Part shown: positions 36,250-51,021 of the stretch, one piece after another
Layout: every line of letters begins with the position of its first letter
How positions within the stretch are numbered: the first letter of the stretch is position 1
Source: Trichosphaerium sp. ATCC 40318
Taxonomy: Eukaryota; Discosea; Flabellinia; Trichosidae
Assembly: GCA_038496445.1 (NCBI GenBank)
Contig: JALMLS010000216.1
Coordinates: 310,001-374,000, forward strand
Reading direction: 5' to 3'
DNA: 64,000 nucleotides
Position numbers and translations under genes: made by a program
Notes under the pieces: model-generated
What the model saw: only the letters and a program-made list of their open reading frames with translations
Told to the model about the DNA's origin: nothing
Databases searched by the model: none

Positions 36250-37659
36250 TCAAATACTGATTGTGGCTATATATTCAATCAAAGCAGAAGCTTCTTCAAC
36301 ATGCTTGGAAGCTCCATCCACAGCCAATTGAATTCTTCAAAAAAAGAAAAAAAAGTAAATATTGTAAGAAGACATAAGGAACATTAGCGTACATTTCTTT
36401 TTCGAGCTGAGCACCAATTTTAACAAAACCTCCTTTGTTGTTACACCTCCCGGAATAATTAGAAGCAGTAAAAACAGTCAGCACTCGATTGTCATGAGTG
36501 TATTTGAATCCCTTAAATAGCTAGTTAAACAAGAATAAAAAGTTGTTTTGGTGCCTCTGCAGCAAGTTGATGAGATCTGATTATCATGTCAATACCGTTG
36601 GTATCACAGAAATTCTTGGTTGCTGTAATTCCCCACTGATACCCTTTTCCGCCTAAAGTCATTGAAAACCCGTCAGCTTCAGGATCTGGATCACTCCAGA
36701 GTATGTCTATAAAAAAATTTGTTAGAAATTTCAAAAAGAATAAAATAATGCAAGTGGACACTGTACCAGTCATTGGTCCCTTTTCAGGAATTTCATATCC
36801 ACGAGGCATATCAGTAATCTGCTTCAATGTGCTAATATCAGGTGATAATCCACCATGAACCACAAACGTCTAAAAAAGCTATTACTCTAATATCAGTGCA
36901 TCATACTCATTGTACCTTGTTGTTTATCAGTGCAGCAAGCGGTAAATTGTCAAATACGGTGCAACAAGTTTCATGTAATTCATCGCATGCTTTATCGTAG
37001 GCAGAGCAGAGGTCATCCTTGAATCCGTACCTAACGGTAGCACATCAGAAAAATAATAGAATATTGCAACCACAACATACAATTCTGATATCTTCCGGCT
37101 TTCGTGGTTGCCACGAAGAAGGTACACGTTAGATGGAAATAGGAGCTTCAAAAGAAAGATCATCTGAATGCAAGGTATTGACTTGTCTCCTCTACAAATC
37201 AGTAAGTCAATAAGTTTTAATTTAGTCACGAAAAGGGTCGTGCCTATCAACTATGTCGCCCATGAACAAGTATTTAGTTTTGGATGGTGAGCCACCAATG
37301 CGAAGCACTTCTAAGAGAACCGGAGTGAGAAACAACGGAGAACTGAAAAGCCTGAACATCAATTTAAGAAACTTGCGAAAGAAAACGGCGTTTGTACCTT
37401 TCATGTCATTAAACTCCCCATGAATATCCCCCACGGCAATTATTGGGGCAGTTAGTTGAAGTAGAGAAGGTTCGGCAGCAAATTTCGCTGAAACCTTAAC
37501 ATCGATTATTAGAGCTTATTTTTCCATTCGTACCGCGTTGCAAACTTGTTTGAAACTATTTTTATCGAGAGTTTCTTCTTTGTTTACTTTGCTTAACCAC
37601 GTTTTGAGCGTATCAGCAGGTATTGTCACTGGCTCTTGAGAATTAGGATTTGCTTCCAT
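36250..37659 (-). CDS. PPP-family serine/threonine phosphatase
   Basis: About seven exons. It starts MEANPNSQEPVTIPADTLKT. Metal-binding motifs appear in the standard order: GDIHGEFND, FMGDIVDR, LLRGNHESRKI, then VVHGGLSPDI, DILWSDPDPEADGFS, IRSHQLAAEG and TVFTASNYSGRCNNKGGFVK. These are hallmarks of the PP1/PP2A/PP5/PPEF family. SNY in place of the usual PNY is seen in PPEF-like members, but no EF-hands follow and the N-terminus lacks TPR repeats, so the subfamily is unsettled. The last exon ends IEYIATISI. It dephosphorylates Ser/Thr; the regulatory subunit is unknown. Confidence 0.85.
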
Positions 37660-37948
37660 AGTTGTGTTGTACAACGGTGTTTTGTTACTTTATTTAGCTG
37701 AAAAAGTGTTTGACACCCAAAAAGCTTTAGTCCCAAAAACCGAAACTAACAACCAACATGCCATTCACATACGTAACCATGTAAGCCGCATTGTAGGTAA
37801 GTCAACTTACTATAGAAGTAAAATATAAACTAACGCTAGCTTGTGTTTGACCTTTATGTACAACTTTGTAGCAACGTGAGAACTAACCCAGTACAAAAAC
37901 AGGGTTACAAAAAAAAGTAATTCGTTGCTTTGTAATGCCCGCCACTGT

Positions 37949-40092
37949 TTAATCTCCTTTATTGTCAAAGTTGATAACTCGCATGATGGGCACGGATTCC
38001 TCAGCTTGGCATATAGCCTCATCATTCAATACCAAACAACGCCCTAACACGAAAAAAGTAAGAAAACGTTACCAAAACATACAAATACATAAAACTGCGT
38101 ACCAAGTAATTGCATTCGCACGAATATTTTTAGCGCGCAACAACACAGGAATAATGTAAGAACAACACAAACACCAAGAATACCTATATAGAATCATCAG
38201 CGACATCAATTTTTGATAAAAAACCGCACCTCTTGTCGGTATCACGTGAGAAAAAACGTTTAATGCCTAAATAAAATTAACACCGTTGTGATTATTATGA
38301 TTTCGTACAAGACACACTAGAGGTAGTGGCAAGAATCCTATCCTACGAGAAATTTTGTATGAACTATCCAAGAATCCACTATTGGCGTCTAGCATCTTAG
38401 CGCATAAAATAGTAGCAAATTTGCTATAAATGTTTGCAGCAATACAGTTGAACTTTGTTATGAAGGCATGCTTGATCCAATCCACAATAATTTCAGTCAA
38501 TGAAACCATAAACACTATCCAACCATATTTACTAATTTAAAAAGGTGAGAACGCAAACAACGAGGTGTAGAAAAAAATATGGCCAGAACCAAAAAAAAAA
38601 GAAAAAAAAAGATAGTTGCTACTACGTACTATACATCGTTCATGGTGATGACCCACTGCAATTCGTTAAAATTTTGTAATATTACAATAATCAAGTAAAT
38701 GAATAATTTGAACCTTTCGATCATATCTACAAAAGGAGTTAAACAACAGCTCCAACATCAAAAAGAAAAAAAAGTAAATTCCAAAAAATGCAATTTCCCC
38801 TTTCATCACGCACCACTACATGTTACTTTGTACAATGTCTCCTTTCTGAACGTTTTAAATACCATAGATTTCATTTCGGTAAATTGAGTAAGACACAATA
38901 GAGTAAGCAAAGCAGTATCATGTGAATTGATAGCGACATTTAAGCTTACAACTTGAAAAAATAATAAACACGAATGAATATCTTCAAGGAGTCAAAGGGG
39001 TATTAGCATTTAAAGATTTGTAAAATAAAATACAGTAGTATTACGTATAGAAACACAACAATTTAAAAATAATATACAAAGGATACAGACATATAACAAT
39101 GCCATAAAAAAATAAGAACCAGGCCATAGTCTTCTTATTCCTCTATGTTTTGAACTTCGGCTTTTATGAGCAAACCACATTGAGTCAAATATATCCTGTC
39201 CTATAGATGTACAAAGTCTATCCAATATCTAAAAAGGCGTCAACATATGTCACATGGCAAGAGAAGGTGTAACAAATAACAAAAACAAAATTGTATTGCA
39301 AAAACATCAGAAAATGAACCCGTACATCTATGCATCCAAACAAAGCATATAATTTTATGATAGATTGTCCACGGATCAAATGGTACACCCAAGATACATT
39401 TAACTGATATAAAAGCCTCCAAACGATAAGGAATATAAGTCCAACCTTTATATCATACTCTTGAGAGTTTTGTAATCTCACACTAATTAAAAAAAAAACA
39501 CGTGAGTACTTTACAACAAACTAGCGCGTTTAAAAATCACACTGATAATTTTTCTTGCTTTCTATACTACCTACTACGCACGTACCCTTTAATAAAAAGT
39601 TTTTTAAATAACGTGAATAACCCCTGAAGCATCCGAAGTGGTAAAAATGTAAAAAGGAATAAGAATGCATCAGCGCATATGAGAGCGCCCAAGAAGCATA
39701 GCTGAATCATGTTTTAGTTAATCTGAGTATAATATACGCTTCAAAATCTAAAACGAGGCAATGTGTCATAAAAGTACAAGCCCAATATGGAGTACCTTCT
39801 CTAAGTGCATTGGCACCTGAATAAAGTTAATAACGCGTTCGCGTTTTAACGGGAGCTCTTTGTCTTCCTCAAAATATCCTCCATTGGATATTTCTTCGCG
39901 TATAAAGCTAAAAATGCTAAACTTTGACGGCTCCTTTTTTGTTATTTCAACTTTAGCCGCTAGTACGTGTTACTCACCTACACAGCAATAAAAACAATAC
40001 GTACACTCCAATACGTCACCCGCAGAGTTACTATACTTAATACTATTTACATGTCCCTTTCGGGGGCTCGTACCATCCTTAGACGATCTCAT
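37949..40092 (-). CDS. TAPT1: TAPT1/EMP65-family multi-span membrane protein
   Basis: About ten short exons. Segments match the family throughout: EEISNGGYFEEDKELPLKRE-RVINFIQVPMHLEK, LFFFTFLPLRMLQGLFTLFK, VSWVYHLIRGQSIIKLYALF, LDRLCTSIGQDIFDSMWFAH, SLTEIIVDWIKHAFITKFNC, SRRIGFLPLPLVCLV and a last span VCVVLTLFLCCCALKIFV, ending VINFDNKGD. TAPT1/EMP65 proteins sit in the ER membrane and affect protein folding or ciliary/Golgi function. The start at 40092 is the first in-frame ATG. It is head-to-head with Rpt4, only 152 bases apart, implying a shared promoter region. Confidence 0.85.
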
Positions 40093-40244
40093 GGCACTCT
40101 TGCCTTGTCCTGAGTAAGGTGTGGACACCAGTAATTGTAAATGTATTCTACAAAAATAACACAAACCTTTTTCAACGTTGGTCTTCAACACCACATTTTA
40201 ATTAAAACAAATCTTTTGTCGATTGAGCGTATAGTACCTGTAGC

Positions 40245-42049
<1,805 letters not shown>

Positions 42050-42390
42050 AAAAGTTTTGAGCGTTAATCTGAATAAAACTTGTCATTGTATTTGTTTGAC
42101 TTTGTAAATTATCGTGAATGTCGCAGCGGTTTTTCACAAATTACCGAGAGCGATTTACTCAAATTGTTGGGCCTAAAAGTAGCTAACTTTGGCAGTGGCT
42201 ACGCTATGGTACTGAAATAAATGCGACATGTGATTCAACTTTTGGATATTTTGTAGAGCTGTATTGGAAAAGTTTTTTACAACTAACTGTTGTCTACGTA
42301 CGTGGTATCACTGGAATCGCCGTTCCAAAAGATTAGTCAGCTGTTTTAAACGAAAAATATAGTATATTTGTTACTGAACGGGCGCAAAAG

Positions 42391-44228
42391 ATGATGGCGG
42401 AGGAACAAACAACAACGCCAAATGAACCGGTGTTGTTAACAACAAAAGTTGCCGCACATTTGAAGACTGACAACGTTGACGCTGTAGTTGATTCGGGAGA
42501 TGAGTCTCTCATAGGTGTTTGTCCTCTGTACGTCAATTAAGAAACTATTGATTCATTGCTAATGACGCTATTAGCGATAAGGACTTACATTTGCTTCCTC
42601 CTCGCTCAGGACATACTTCTACCCTTGTTGATGGCAAACTCTACGTTATCGGAGGATGGAATAACTTTTGGAAAAACCATGGCAGTATCACCATTATTGA
42701 CCTTGGTACGCACTAACAGCGCGTGCCCCTCTGTTTTTAGGAAAACTTTTACTTGAAACCGTTGTTGTTTAAACCAACAAGCCACAACATGATGTGCTTC
42801 GCTAACGTCAGGTTAGAAACCAAAAAGTATGGCATTTACCCAAAATTCATCCCTGCTCTCGAATGGCACACCGCAACGCTAATTGGCAAAAAAATATACG
42901 TCTGTGGTGGCTTTAAACGTGCTTCGAAAACGTATTACAACGCCATGTTTATGTTTGACACTGGTACGCTCGAAACCACTTTTACTATTACCCTGACACG
43001 CCTAGAAACTTGGACACTTCACACAGTAAAAGATTACGAGCCTAAACCGTCTCCAAGAGCAGGTCATACTTGTGTTGAATACCAAGGTCTGATATATTTA
43101 TTCGGCGGTAGAACTCACCCTGGTACACTCATTTAATCGTGACTGAGGATTTTGAACTCTAAATTAATGTTATTAGGTTTGAAGAGCTTTTTTAAGCATT
43201 TTCAATACGACAACGAAATGTGGGTTTTTAATATCAGTACGACTTTATTTTATCGCAAGCACGTGCCTCTAATACCATTTTTTTTTTAGTGAGACATACC
43301 TGGACAAAACTTGAGCCGGATGGTCAAGCACCACCTGCAAGGGCTTTTCATTCTGCCACAGTAGTTGGTAACAAGATGTATGTATTCGGTGGCAAAAACA
43401 ACAAGAGCTGCTTCTGCGATTTACACGCTTATAATTTTGGTATGAACGAACATAGCTATAATTTAATACTAAATATGAGGTAGACGATAACACATGGGAG
43501 TGTTATATATCACCAAAGAACATTCCACCAGAGCCTAGGCAAGCTTCGGGTTTTTTTTGTTTTGTGAAGCTGACTTTTATTAGACATGCGCATACTGCTA
43601 CCTTACTGGATGACCATCGTATCTTAATTGTTGGTGGTAAAGGTAATCGTGTGTTACACTCTATTTACGCATTACATCTTGGTACGGCCAACACCAAAGT
43701 GGTATTGGACAGTTCTTCTTACCTTTATTATTAGCAAAATCTGAGGATGAGCAAATGGTATGGAATGAGTATATCATTGTTAATGCATCCGGGATCAAGA
43801 CATGGGGACACAGTACTAATCTTGAGAAAGACTCTGGTATGTTGCATATCTTTGGAGGTCAAGATACGAATCATAGAGATTTCTACACCTTAGGCTTGGG
43901 TATGTTCTTTGTTTTTCTTGATTGGCTTTATGTTGACTTATTCTGTATAGACTGGCTTGTAGAAGCACCTGAGGATGATTTATTAGATGGGTTCCATCTT
44001 TCAAGTGAGACAAAGAATGCTATGGAGGCTATGGTTGCGCGCATACGCTCAGTAGAGACAAAATGTCAACTACAACTTGACCAGCAAAATAAGCGCATAT
44101 TAGAATTACAAACTGAAGTATCAACACTAAAAGCGAAGCTTAATGACAAAGACACAAAAGATAATTCAGTTGTACCTGCACAAGAAGAAAATCCATCTCC
44201 ACAAGAAGAGCCGGAAGCTCAACAATAA
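42391..44228 (+). CDS. kelch-repeat protein with C-terminal coiled coil
   Basis: Eight or so exons. An N-terminal acidic leader ([20 protein letters not shown]) leads to kelch blades: [98 protein letters not shown] and [16 protein letters not shown], about six blades of a beta-propeller. After it a coiled coil ([37 protein letters not shown]) and a Glu/Pro tail end at 44228. No BTB or BACK domain is present. Likely a binding scaffold, similar to RABEPK or Tea1-like proteins, but not assignable further. Confidence 0.85.
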
Positions 44229-44440
44229 GCCACTTAGTAATAATAAAAAAACCCTGCAAATACACACGTGATTAACGTTTTACCACGTGTACTTGAAGTG
44301 CAACACTTAGTTTTTCTCAACGCCACAATAATTGTAGAAAGAGTTGCAAGTGTCTAAATCCACAATATTGTCATTTTAAGGTCGTTGACTTTGTGAACGC
44401 ACGTTTTAGTAATACTGTAAGTTTAGTCCGTTATATCCAC

Positions 44441-45539
44441 ATGCTTTATGCAAGGGCACTCTCTGCTCCTTTGTATGTAGGGCGATTGGGTGTGAGAGCT
44501 TGTACAAAACGCAATACGCCTACAAACCGTAACAAACGCCACCGATTGGCTATTCGCATTGGGAATAATAGTTTTTCAACATGTACGAGGTCATTTTCTG
44601 TATAGTTCCATGTCATCACCTATAACGCTGAAGTTAGCCGCAATACACGCGTATAAACACAAGCCACTGTATCCTGGTCACGTTCCAACGAACTTATTTC
44701 AAAAAGCGCTAATTGCTACAGGATCAGCTGTTGTTGCGCTTGCTGATCCACACAGAGGCGATTTAGTGGCCTCACTAGGTATAATTTCTAAACGTCAAAC
44801 ACTGTTGTTAAAAAATAACTTAAGGTGACTCTACTGGCTATCCAGCTCTTCAGGTTATGTATAATAAGATGAAATCAGACCCAGTTGGACAGAAAATACT
44901 TGATGAAAAACCACGCATTCGATTGGATGACAAAGAGTTAGAACATTTAAGAACACTAGAAGATGGTACTTTTGGTAAGGAATATGTAAAGTGGCTTGAT
45001 GAACGTGGGTTTAACCCAAACGAAAGGTAAAGAAACATTGATTCATTTTTTTGTTGTCGATTTTCAAGCCTTACATTTTCTATGACAAAGGCCTGTTGTA
45101 AGATTTGTGGATTCTGTAGAACTAAGCTATGTTATGCAACGATACAGAGAAGTTCATGATTTTTGGCACGTGCTGACAGGTACAACCATTCACAAACTTC
45201 TTTGTTCGGCTTTTGACAATCCATAGATTTACAAACTGATGTAGAAGGCGAAGTAGCCTTGAAATGGCTTGAAATGCTTCAAACAGGTAGTTTTGTGGTT
45301 TGTTAGTATGTCTACATGCTAATACGTGTCTAGGACTTCCGTCATGTGCACTTAGTGCGTTTGTAGGCCCACTAAGATTATCTCCATCTGTATGGCATAA
45401 ACTTGCAACAGAGTACATACCTTGGGCTATAAAATGCAACAACACAGCTACATTCTTAATGAACGTCGACTATGAAGCACATTATAATACACCACTTGAA
45501 GAATTCAGATGTCAACTTGGGATAGAGCCTTACAGATAA
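44441..45539 (+). CDS. COQ4: ubiquinone biosynthesis protein COQ4
   Basis: About five exons. The N-terminus [20 protein letters not shown] is Arg-rich without acidic residues, a mitochondrial targeting sequence; it joins in phase over a GTAACA...AATAG intron to [20 protein letters not shown]. The core matches COQ4: [79 protein letters not shown] (the HDxxH zinc motif), [20 protein letters not shown] and [23 protein letters not shown]4 sits on the matrix side of the inner mitochondrial membrane and is required in the CoQ biosynthetic complex, with recent work indicating a role in ring modification. The stop is at 45539. Confidence 0.9.
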
Positions 45540-45951
45540 CCTCAAAAAACCCCACCAAGCTCAATCTCCCAATTAAATGAACTATCCTTTAATTAACACG
45601 TGTGATTGGCGTGTATTGTATAAAAATGCGACTGGAAAAGAAACACATTCCATAAAACAGTATGTAAATGCCATCCCATTTACGTTCCTGCACCAGAGTT
45701 TGACATAAATCTGTAACTATTCCTTTCTCAACAAAAAAAAACTGTCAAAAAAAGACATGTGCAATGAGACCGTAGGGTTGTACTACAATTTTGAAAAAAA
45801 AAATGAAAGGGATAAAGCTGTTGCTGGTTTCCTTTACTTGAAAAAAAAAACTGAAGCGTTAACTTGACCTGACTCGACAATATTAATAAACACTAACATG
45901 TTTTTATTTAACGCGTTGGTGACAAAATTTTTTTTGTAGTGTCATCATACA
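45540..45951. other. intergenic, no gene seen
   Basis: AT-rich with runs of A and T and a CACGTG near 45598. No coding signal. Confidence 0.45.
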
Positions 45952-46298
45952 TGATACAAAAAACCAGATACACTGACAATCTTATAGACATCTATTTTAC
46001 ACAGAGTCGTAAAAAGTGCGACATAAATATAAGACGTAGATTGAACTTTTTTGTACAGTTTTCTGGTAGGATTGTTACATCATGTCACAACGACAGATTA
46101 AATTTCTTTTTGGCTTTGGATACGCTACAGCAGTACTAGATTCATTTACTTAAAATAATTGTCAAGCAAGGAACTGATGACGCCATGCATAACATTTGCC
46201 TCATTGGTATATTTACAATCTCACTTCTTTCTAAGCAAGAACTTTACAGAATTTACAAGACCATCAATGATAAACGAGAACGAGCGTTCAAAGAGTGA
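45952..46298 (+). CDS. possible small basic protein
   Basis: An exon beginning MIQKTRYTDNLIDIYFTQSR and running to RRRLNFF joins in phase over a GTACAG...TACTAG intron to IHLLKIIVKQGTDDAMHNIC, ending KTINDKRERAFKE at 46298, about 85 residues. The alpha/beta pattern faintly recalls Alba/Pop7-type RNA-binding proteins, but the conserved glycine loop is not present, so I do not assign it. Confidence 0.4.
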
Positions 46299-46441
46299 TG
46301 CATGGCGTGCTGCGGGAGCATTGCAATTGTATCAATAGTATACGAGAAAGAGGTACAAGGAGTAGTACATATATTGCCAATTGTAGAGTATTACCGTTAA
46401 AAAAAATGGTAATGCAAGAGACAATGTAACACGAACCTTAT

Positions 46442-48727
46442 TTACATTTCTAAGTTCTGTTTTATTAATTTCAATAAATCATGTACAGGTGTAGATTGTA
46501 CTAAAAGTGTATGGTATGCTGTTATAGGTGGTTGACAATTAGCCAACTGGTTTATACAAATATCAAGCATCTCCTAAATCCAAACATGAGAAAAGAAAAC
46601 TTTTGAACATAAACATGTGAAAAAAAATAACAAACCTGGACATCTATTTGACCAACAACAGCTAAATCGCCCACACCAGGTTTATAGAATGTACTACTAC
46701 CAATCAATGTAGTAACATCATCACGTCTTTTCTGTGATGCCTCAGGCCATACTTTATAATCAGATATTGAAAACTCTGCATCTTTTAGCTCTGATAAAGT
46801 TGGATCGAACCTGAACCTCAGTATCCACTCTAAATATACAATTAAACATTGTCTAACACACAAGCCCTTTTTCATACCAAAATCGAATCCAGTCCCTTGC
46901 TCACGTCTACGGTGTACAACATGGAGTGACTTTATAATTTTCGCTTTTCCAACACGTGCGTTTTGCCTTGCAGTTGTTCCATAGTCTACGACTATTTTAA
47001 CGCGCCATGTACCCTTTTTGGCTCTGAATGGCAGTGTGTCAGATATTTTATCTTTTAACATGTTCATAGCAGGTTGTAAGATATCCTCAGATATCAACTT
47101 AATCACCTACAGTAACAGAATAAGAACGGAAGATATTTTGAAAAACCTTGTCTTGTACGTTTGCCAGGCCTGAAGCTCTTGGTATTGCTGCATTAAAAAA
47201 TGCTTTGGTTTGTACTTCTACATCTTTTTGATTTATTGACAAGTACTTGTCAAGTGCAGCAGCTACAGTTGGCACTAATTTAGGTTCTAAAATTTGTGCC
47301 AAAACCTGTAAGATATCATGTGTATTTTTACGACTATTTTCCTTTTCTAGAGGGCATAACTGTACATAGTTAGTTTAGTACAATTACTGTAATTAATGGT
47401 TACTACGTGTTTGAAAAAACAACGTTGAAATAAACGAAAGGCATTTTTCAATCCAATAAACTTGTTACATGTTCCGGAAATAGAAAAAAAAAGAAGAAAA
47501 AAAAGCAAAGTTAGCTTACCGTTTTGCCGTATTCATCCATGATAATTAACTCATTTGATAAACTTGGGAGATATTTATGAACCTTTAAATCAAGCAGAGT
47601 TTGGTCCCAAATATGTTTATAGGGAAACGCAGAAACAAGGTAAGGCTGAAAAAGTGCTATACATTGAGTCTTCATCTTTGCATCCATGTTTTCGGCACAC
47701 GCAAAGTCAATAATGTTGAACTCAGCTTTAAATTGATTACCGAGTCTAAGACAAGTTATTTAGTGATATGGATGAAACAGCAAATAAAGATAAAAATGTT
47801 TTTGTGGAGGAGAACAACAGAAACATGAAAAAAAAGAAAGAAGAAAATGGTACTAACTTAATACAAAGAGTCCATTCAAAGCTGAAGTACTCATCCGGTT
47901 CAAAACTATGTGTCTGCTCTTTCTTTCTGTGTATTATAGATACAGACTTAAAATCTAACTCAACACGGACTGTCCACGTGCCCTAAATCAGAAACAACGA
48001 AGTTATTACCAAGCATAAAAGATTGAAGAAAATCTCAGAGTTTTCACAAACCTTCATATCACGATAAGGAAATACTGGGTATATCCGCCCACGTAATGCA
48101 CGAATTGCTGGATATACTATTTCCTATAATATCAGGTCACACATAAGGTCACTAGAAACATCATCTGGCGTACTTGCTGAATAGCTTTGATTACACCAAT
48201 ACATTTCCAATTTTCGTCAATCTCACTTGTTTTAAGGAAAGTAAGGATTTGTTCGCCTAAATCTCCTTCGCCTGAAACGTGACTTGCATATCCTTCTTTG
48301 ATTAGCTTGACTGCCTAAAAACAAAACAGTAAGAAATAAAATGCTTTTTCTTTTTTTTGGTAATAATGGACCAAATCTTTACCTCACGGCCGTCTAGCTC
48401 TCTTGCTAAGGTTATAAGGATGTCCTTTACGATCTCGTGACGCGGGTAGCCCCTATCTTGGTACAACTAATGTGCAATATGAGCAATAAATGCGATTAAT
48501 TTAAATCCTGTTTCTTCGGTTTTTGTACAGCGTTACGTACCATTTCACCGCGTCGGATATCGTATATCTCAAAACCACGAGCAAGTCTACCAATATCTTT
48601 ATGTACTGGCATTTTCAACAAGTCTCTATTCCATCGTTTTAGTACTTCCCTAGTGAATCCTTTACCCTATGCCTTGTTTTAGCGACTCAGTTCTGAAAAG
48701 GGCATAACAAACGACCTTATTCGCCAT
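46442..48727 (-). CDS. unrecognised protein with an internal domain duplication
   Basis: About ten exons from MANKVVCYALFRTESLKQGI to KLIKQNLEM. N-terminal exons (GFTREVLKRWNRDLLKMPVH; YPRHEIVKDILITLARELDG; AVKLIKEGYASHVSGEGDLG) look helical. Two later blocks resemble each other: IRALRGRIYPVFPYRDMKGT-WTVRVELDF...VSIIHRKKEQTHSFEPDEYF-SFEWTLYDLRL, and MLKDKISDTLPFRAKKGT-WRVKIVVDYG...LHVVHRRREQGTGFDFG-LEWILRFRFD. Shared points are KGTWxVxVxxD, the VxxxHRRxEQ strand and the FxWxLxxxL strand. The middle part is helical (VLAQILEPKLVPTVAAALDK). I do not know the family; no catalytic motif is seen. Confidence 0.6.
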
Positions 48728-49408
48728 TGTCACGCTAACGTTTTTTGCTCCAGTAGTGAGTGGTCGCTTTACAGTGTGCCTCTTTTGCTGTATTGCCGTT
48801 TCTGACTTGGACCTAAGTTGTTGTAAAATTAACGTGCTGTATTTCACTATATTTACTTGTGTCAAGGTATGAGTAAGCAACGTACCGTGTCTTGCCTTGT
48901 CTGTAAGTATTCTCAGGAGATTTTCTCATTTATGATAGTATACTGCACGGTAATGGATAACCAATACTTTATGACCAATTCAATTGGGTTGTATTTAGTA
49001 AAAAGTAAAATGAATTTTTTCACGCAAATTATCTTTCGCAGTTGACCAGAAAACAGACAAACAACTATGGGAGCCCTCTGGTATACACCCAATGGGTTCC
49101 TTGACAACATGAAACTGGGAGGTGGTGAAGTTCTCACCCATTTTAACACAGATTTACAGAGCCTTAATTTCCAGTTCGAATTCTTGCCTAAGAACAGCCC
49201 AGTTAATGTTTTAATGAATCCAATGGAAAATCTATGTAACACTTCAGGTCACAGAAAGTTTGCTAGCGAAATTCGGACTATGTGGTACGCTGGTATGCAT
49301 ATTACGCGTAGTTATCCTGTTTTACGTTTTTATTGTCAATTTTCTGCATACTACGCTTTTCATGCTCTAAAGTAACCCGACGCGTAAGGTTGAAGAGAAA
49401 CGGCAAGA
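48728..49408 (+). other. intergenic with one doubtful frame
   Basis: A plus-strand frame at 49067-49375 (MGALWYTPNGFLDNMKLGGG) is open for 102 codons, but a minus-strand frame of 109 codons overlaps it and neither shows a domain. It could be a small gene or the 5' part of the downstream nuclease gene; I leave it unassigned. The region also serves the divergent 46.4-48.7 kb gene. Confidence 0.3.
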
Positions 49409-50862
49409 ATGACAGCTGGACAAAATTATCTTCAGAACGGTACGTTCCACCGTCAGTACCTATCTAGCATCGCCCTGACGTATAACAAAGGACATATACG
49501 CCTAACGCTACTGACATTGGAGCCACCATAAAATTTCTCGTTTATATTCCCGATACGAGGTACCCTCCACTGCTATTAGCTAAATCAACTAAAACAAAAG
49601 TAAATAGTCGATCATTTGAACAGCAATTCCGGATTCAGAAACCAAAAACTGGCTCGTCCTTGCGCCGCTTCATCCCACGACCTAACGACAATGATGATGT
49701 TGTAATGGCAGACAACGAGCTTTCTATTATGACATATAACGTACTAGCCGATTATTACGCTCAAAAGAGTACAGCAAAAACAGACTGGCGAATCAAAAAG
49801 TAAGTGGTTGATTTTTTCTCTTTGAATTCAAAAATAAATTTGTAAGTTATCTATTCTTTATTAAACTATTAATGTGTAGAGAGTTTCGTCGCCCAAAGAT
49901 TATAAAAGAACTCCAACATTACAATGCAGATATTATATGCCTACAGGAAGTGGAAGATGACTTTCACAGGGACGTGTTAGTGTCTTTGAAACAGGTAATA
50001 GTTTTGTTTTGTTGCAGTAAAACCAAGAATTTACTTTTTGTTTAGACTCATGATGGAGAAATACGACTTCGCCGTAGTGGTACATGTGGAGTATCTACGT
50101 ATTGGAATAAGGAAAAGTACACAATTAATCACGTGATCAACCATATATTTAACATTGTTTTAGATATAATCTACTAAAACGTGTTGAACTCAATTTCAAC
50201 GGTGTTTTGGGTCTTTTAAATGATGTATGGAAAGGAGGACATGAAAATTACTGTTACTATAATATGAGCGATATACTACTATTCGAAACAATTCCTACAG
50301 GAGACAATGAACCTGTATCTTTTTGGGTTTTAAACTGTCACACTGGAGCACTTCATGATGTTCAAACTGTACAAATTTATTACGCTGTGAAGCGGCTTTT
50401 GGAATGCTGTGAAGAACATCCTAGCCCTGTTATACTTGTTGGTGATTTCAATGCAACTTCAGATTCTGATGCATACGAGTACGTTCTAATACTAAGTCAT
50501 AGTAGAAATTGTTTACAAAAATGTCACGTTAGGTTTTTGGCCTCAGGAGAGATTGGTGAAGATAGAGAACCTGTTTTTGCTGAAATCATTGAGTACGAAC
50601 ATCCATTAAGTCTTGTAAGCGCCTATGCGTTCAAGAGGGAACCCATAACGTTTCCAAATTCAAAGAGTATGTACCTGTTATGGTTAACTTCGTTAATGTT
50701 TACGTAGATTGTTTTGATTATATTTGGTATGACTCTACTAAATTTCACGCACAACAAGTGCTTGCACCAATAAGTGTAAGAGCTTTAAAAAAATTTAAAC
50801 GATTTCCCAACGAAGTTTACCCTTCAGATCATGTGCCAATAATTGCAAAATTAGTGTTTTAA
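49409..50862 (+). CDS. CCR4/Angel/nocturnin-type nuclease (EEP family)
   Basis: About six exons. After a lead (MTAGQNYLQN; IGATIKFLVYIPDTRYPPLL) the exonuclease-endonuclease-phosphatase fold begins: LSIMTYNVLADYYAQKS, ADIICLQEVEDDFHRDV (catalytic Glu), CGVSTYWNKEKY, WVLNCHTGALHDVQTVQIYY, VILVGDFNATSDSDAYE (GDFN) and YPSDHVPIIAKLVF (SDH). CCR4-like enzymes shorten poly(A) tails or remove nucleotide phosphates. No LRR region as in yeast Ccr4 precedes the domain, so it is closer to Angel, nocturnin or PDE12. A mitochondrial or cytosolic site cannot be decided. Confidence 0.85.
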
Positions 50863-50940
50863 ATAAAAGAAGTTGTACAAGCTGTTGCAGTTGAGAGTGT
50901 CGCAATTAAGACTACATAATGTTAAAGCAAAAGGTTATTC

Positions 50941-51021
50941 GACACGAGCAGGATTTGAACCTGCGCGGGCAGAGCCCAATAGATTTCTAGTCTATCTCCT
51001 TAACCACTCGGACATCGTGTC
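50941..51021 (-). tRNA. tRNA-Ser(AGA)
   Basis: Minus strand, 81 bases: acceptor stem GACACGA paired with TCGTGTC, D-arm with TGGTTAAGG, anticodon loop CTAGAAA with AGA, a long variable arm (GGGCTCTGCCC) typical of serine tRNAs, and T-loop GGTTCAAATCC. The discriminator base is G, as in eukaryotic tRNA-Ser. No intron. It lies 78 bases past the nuclease gene. Confidence 0.95.
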
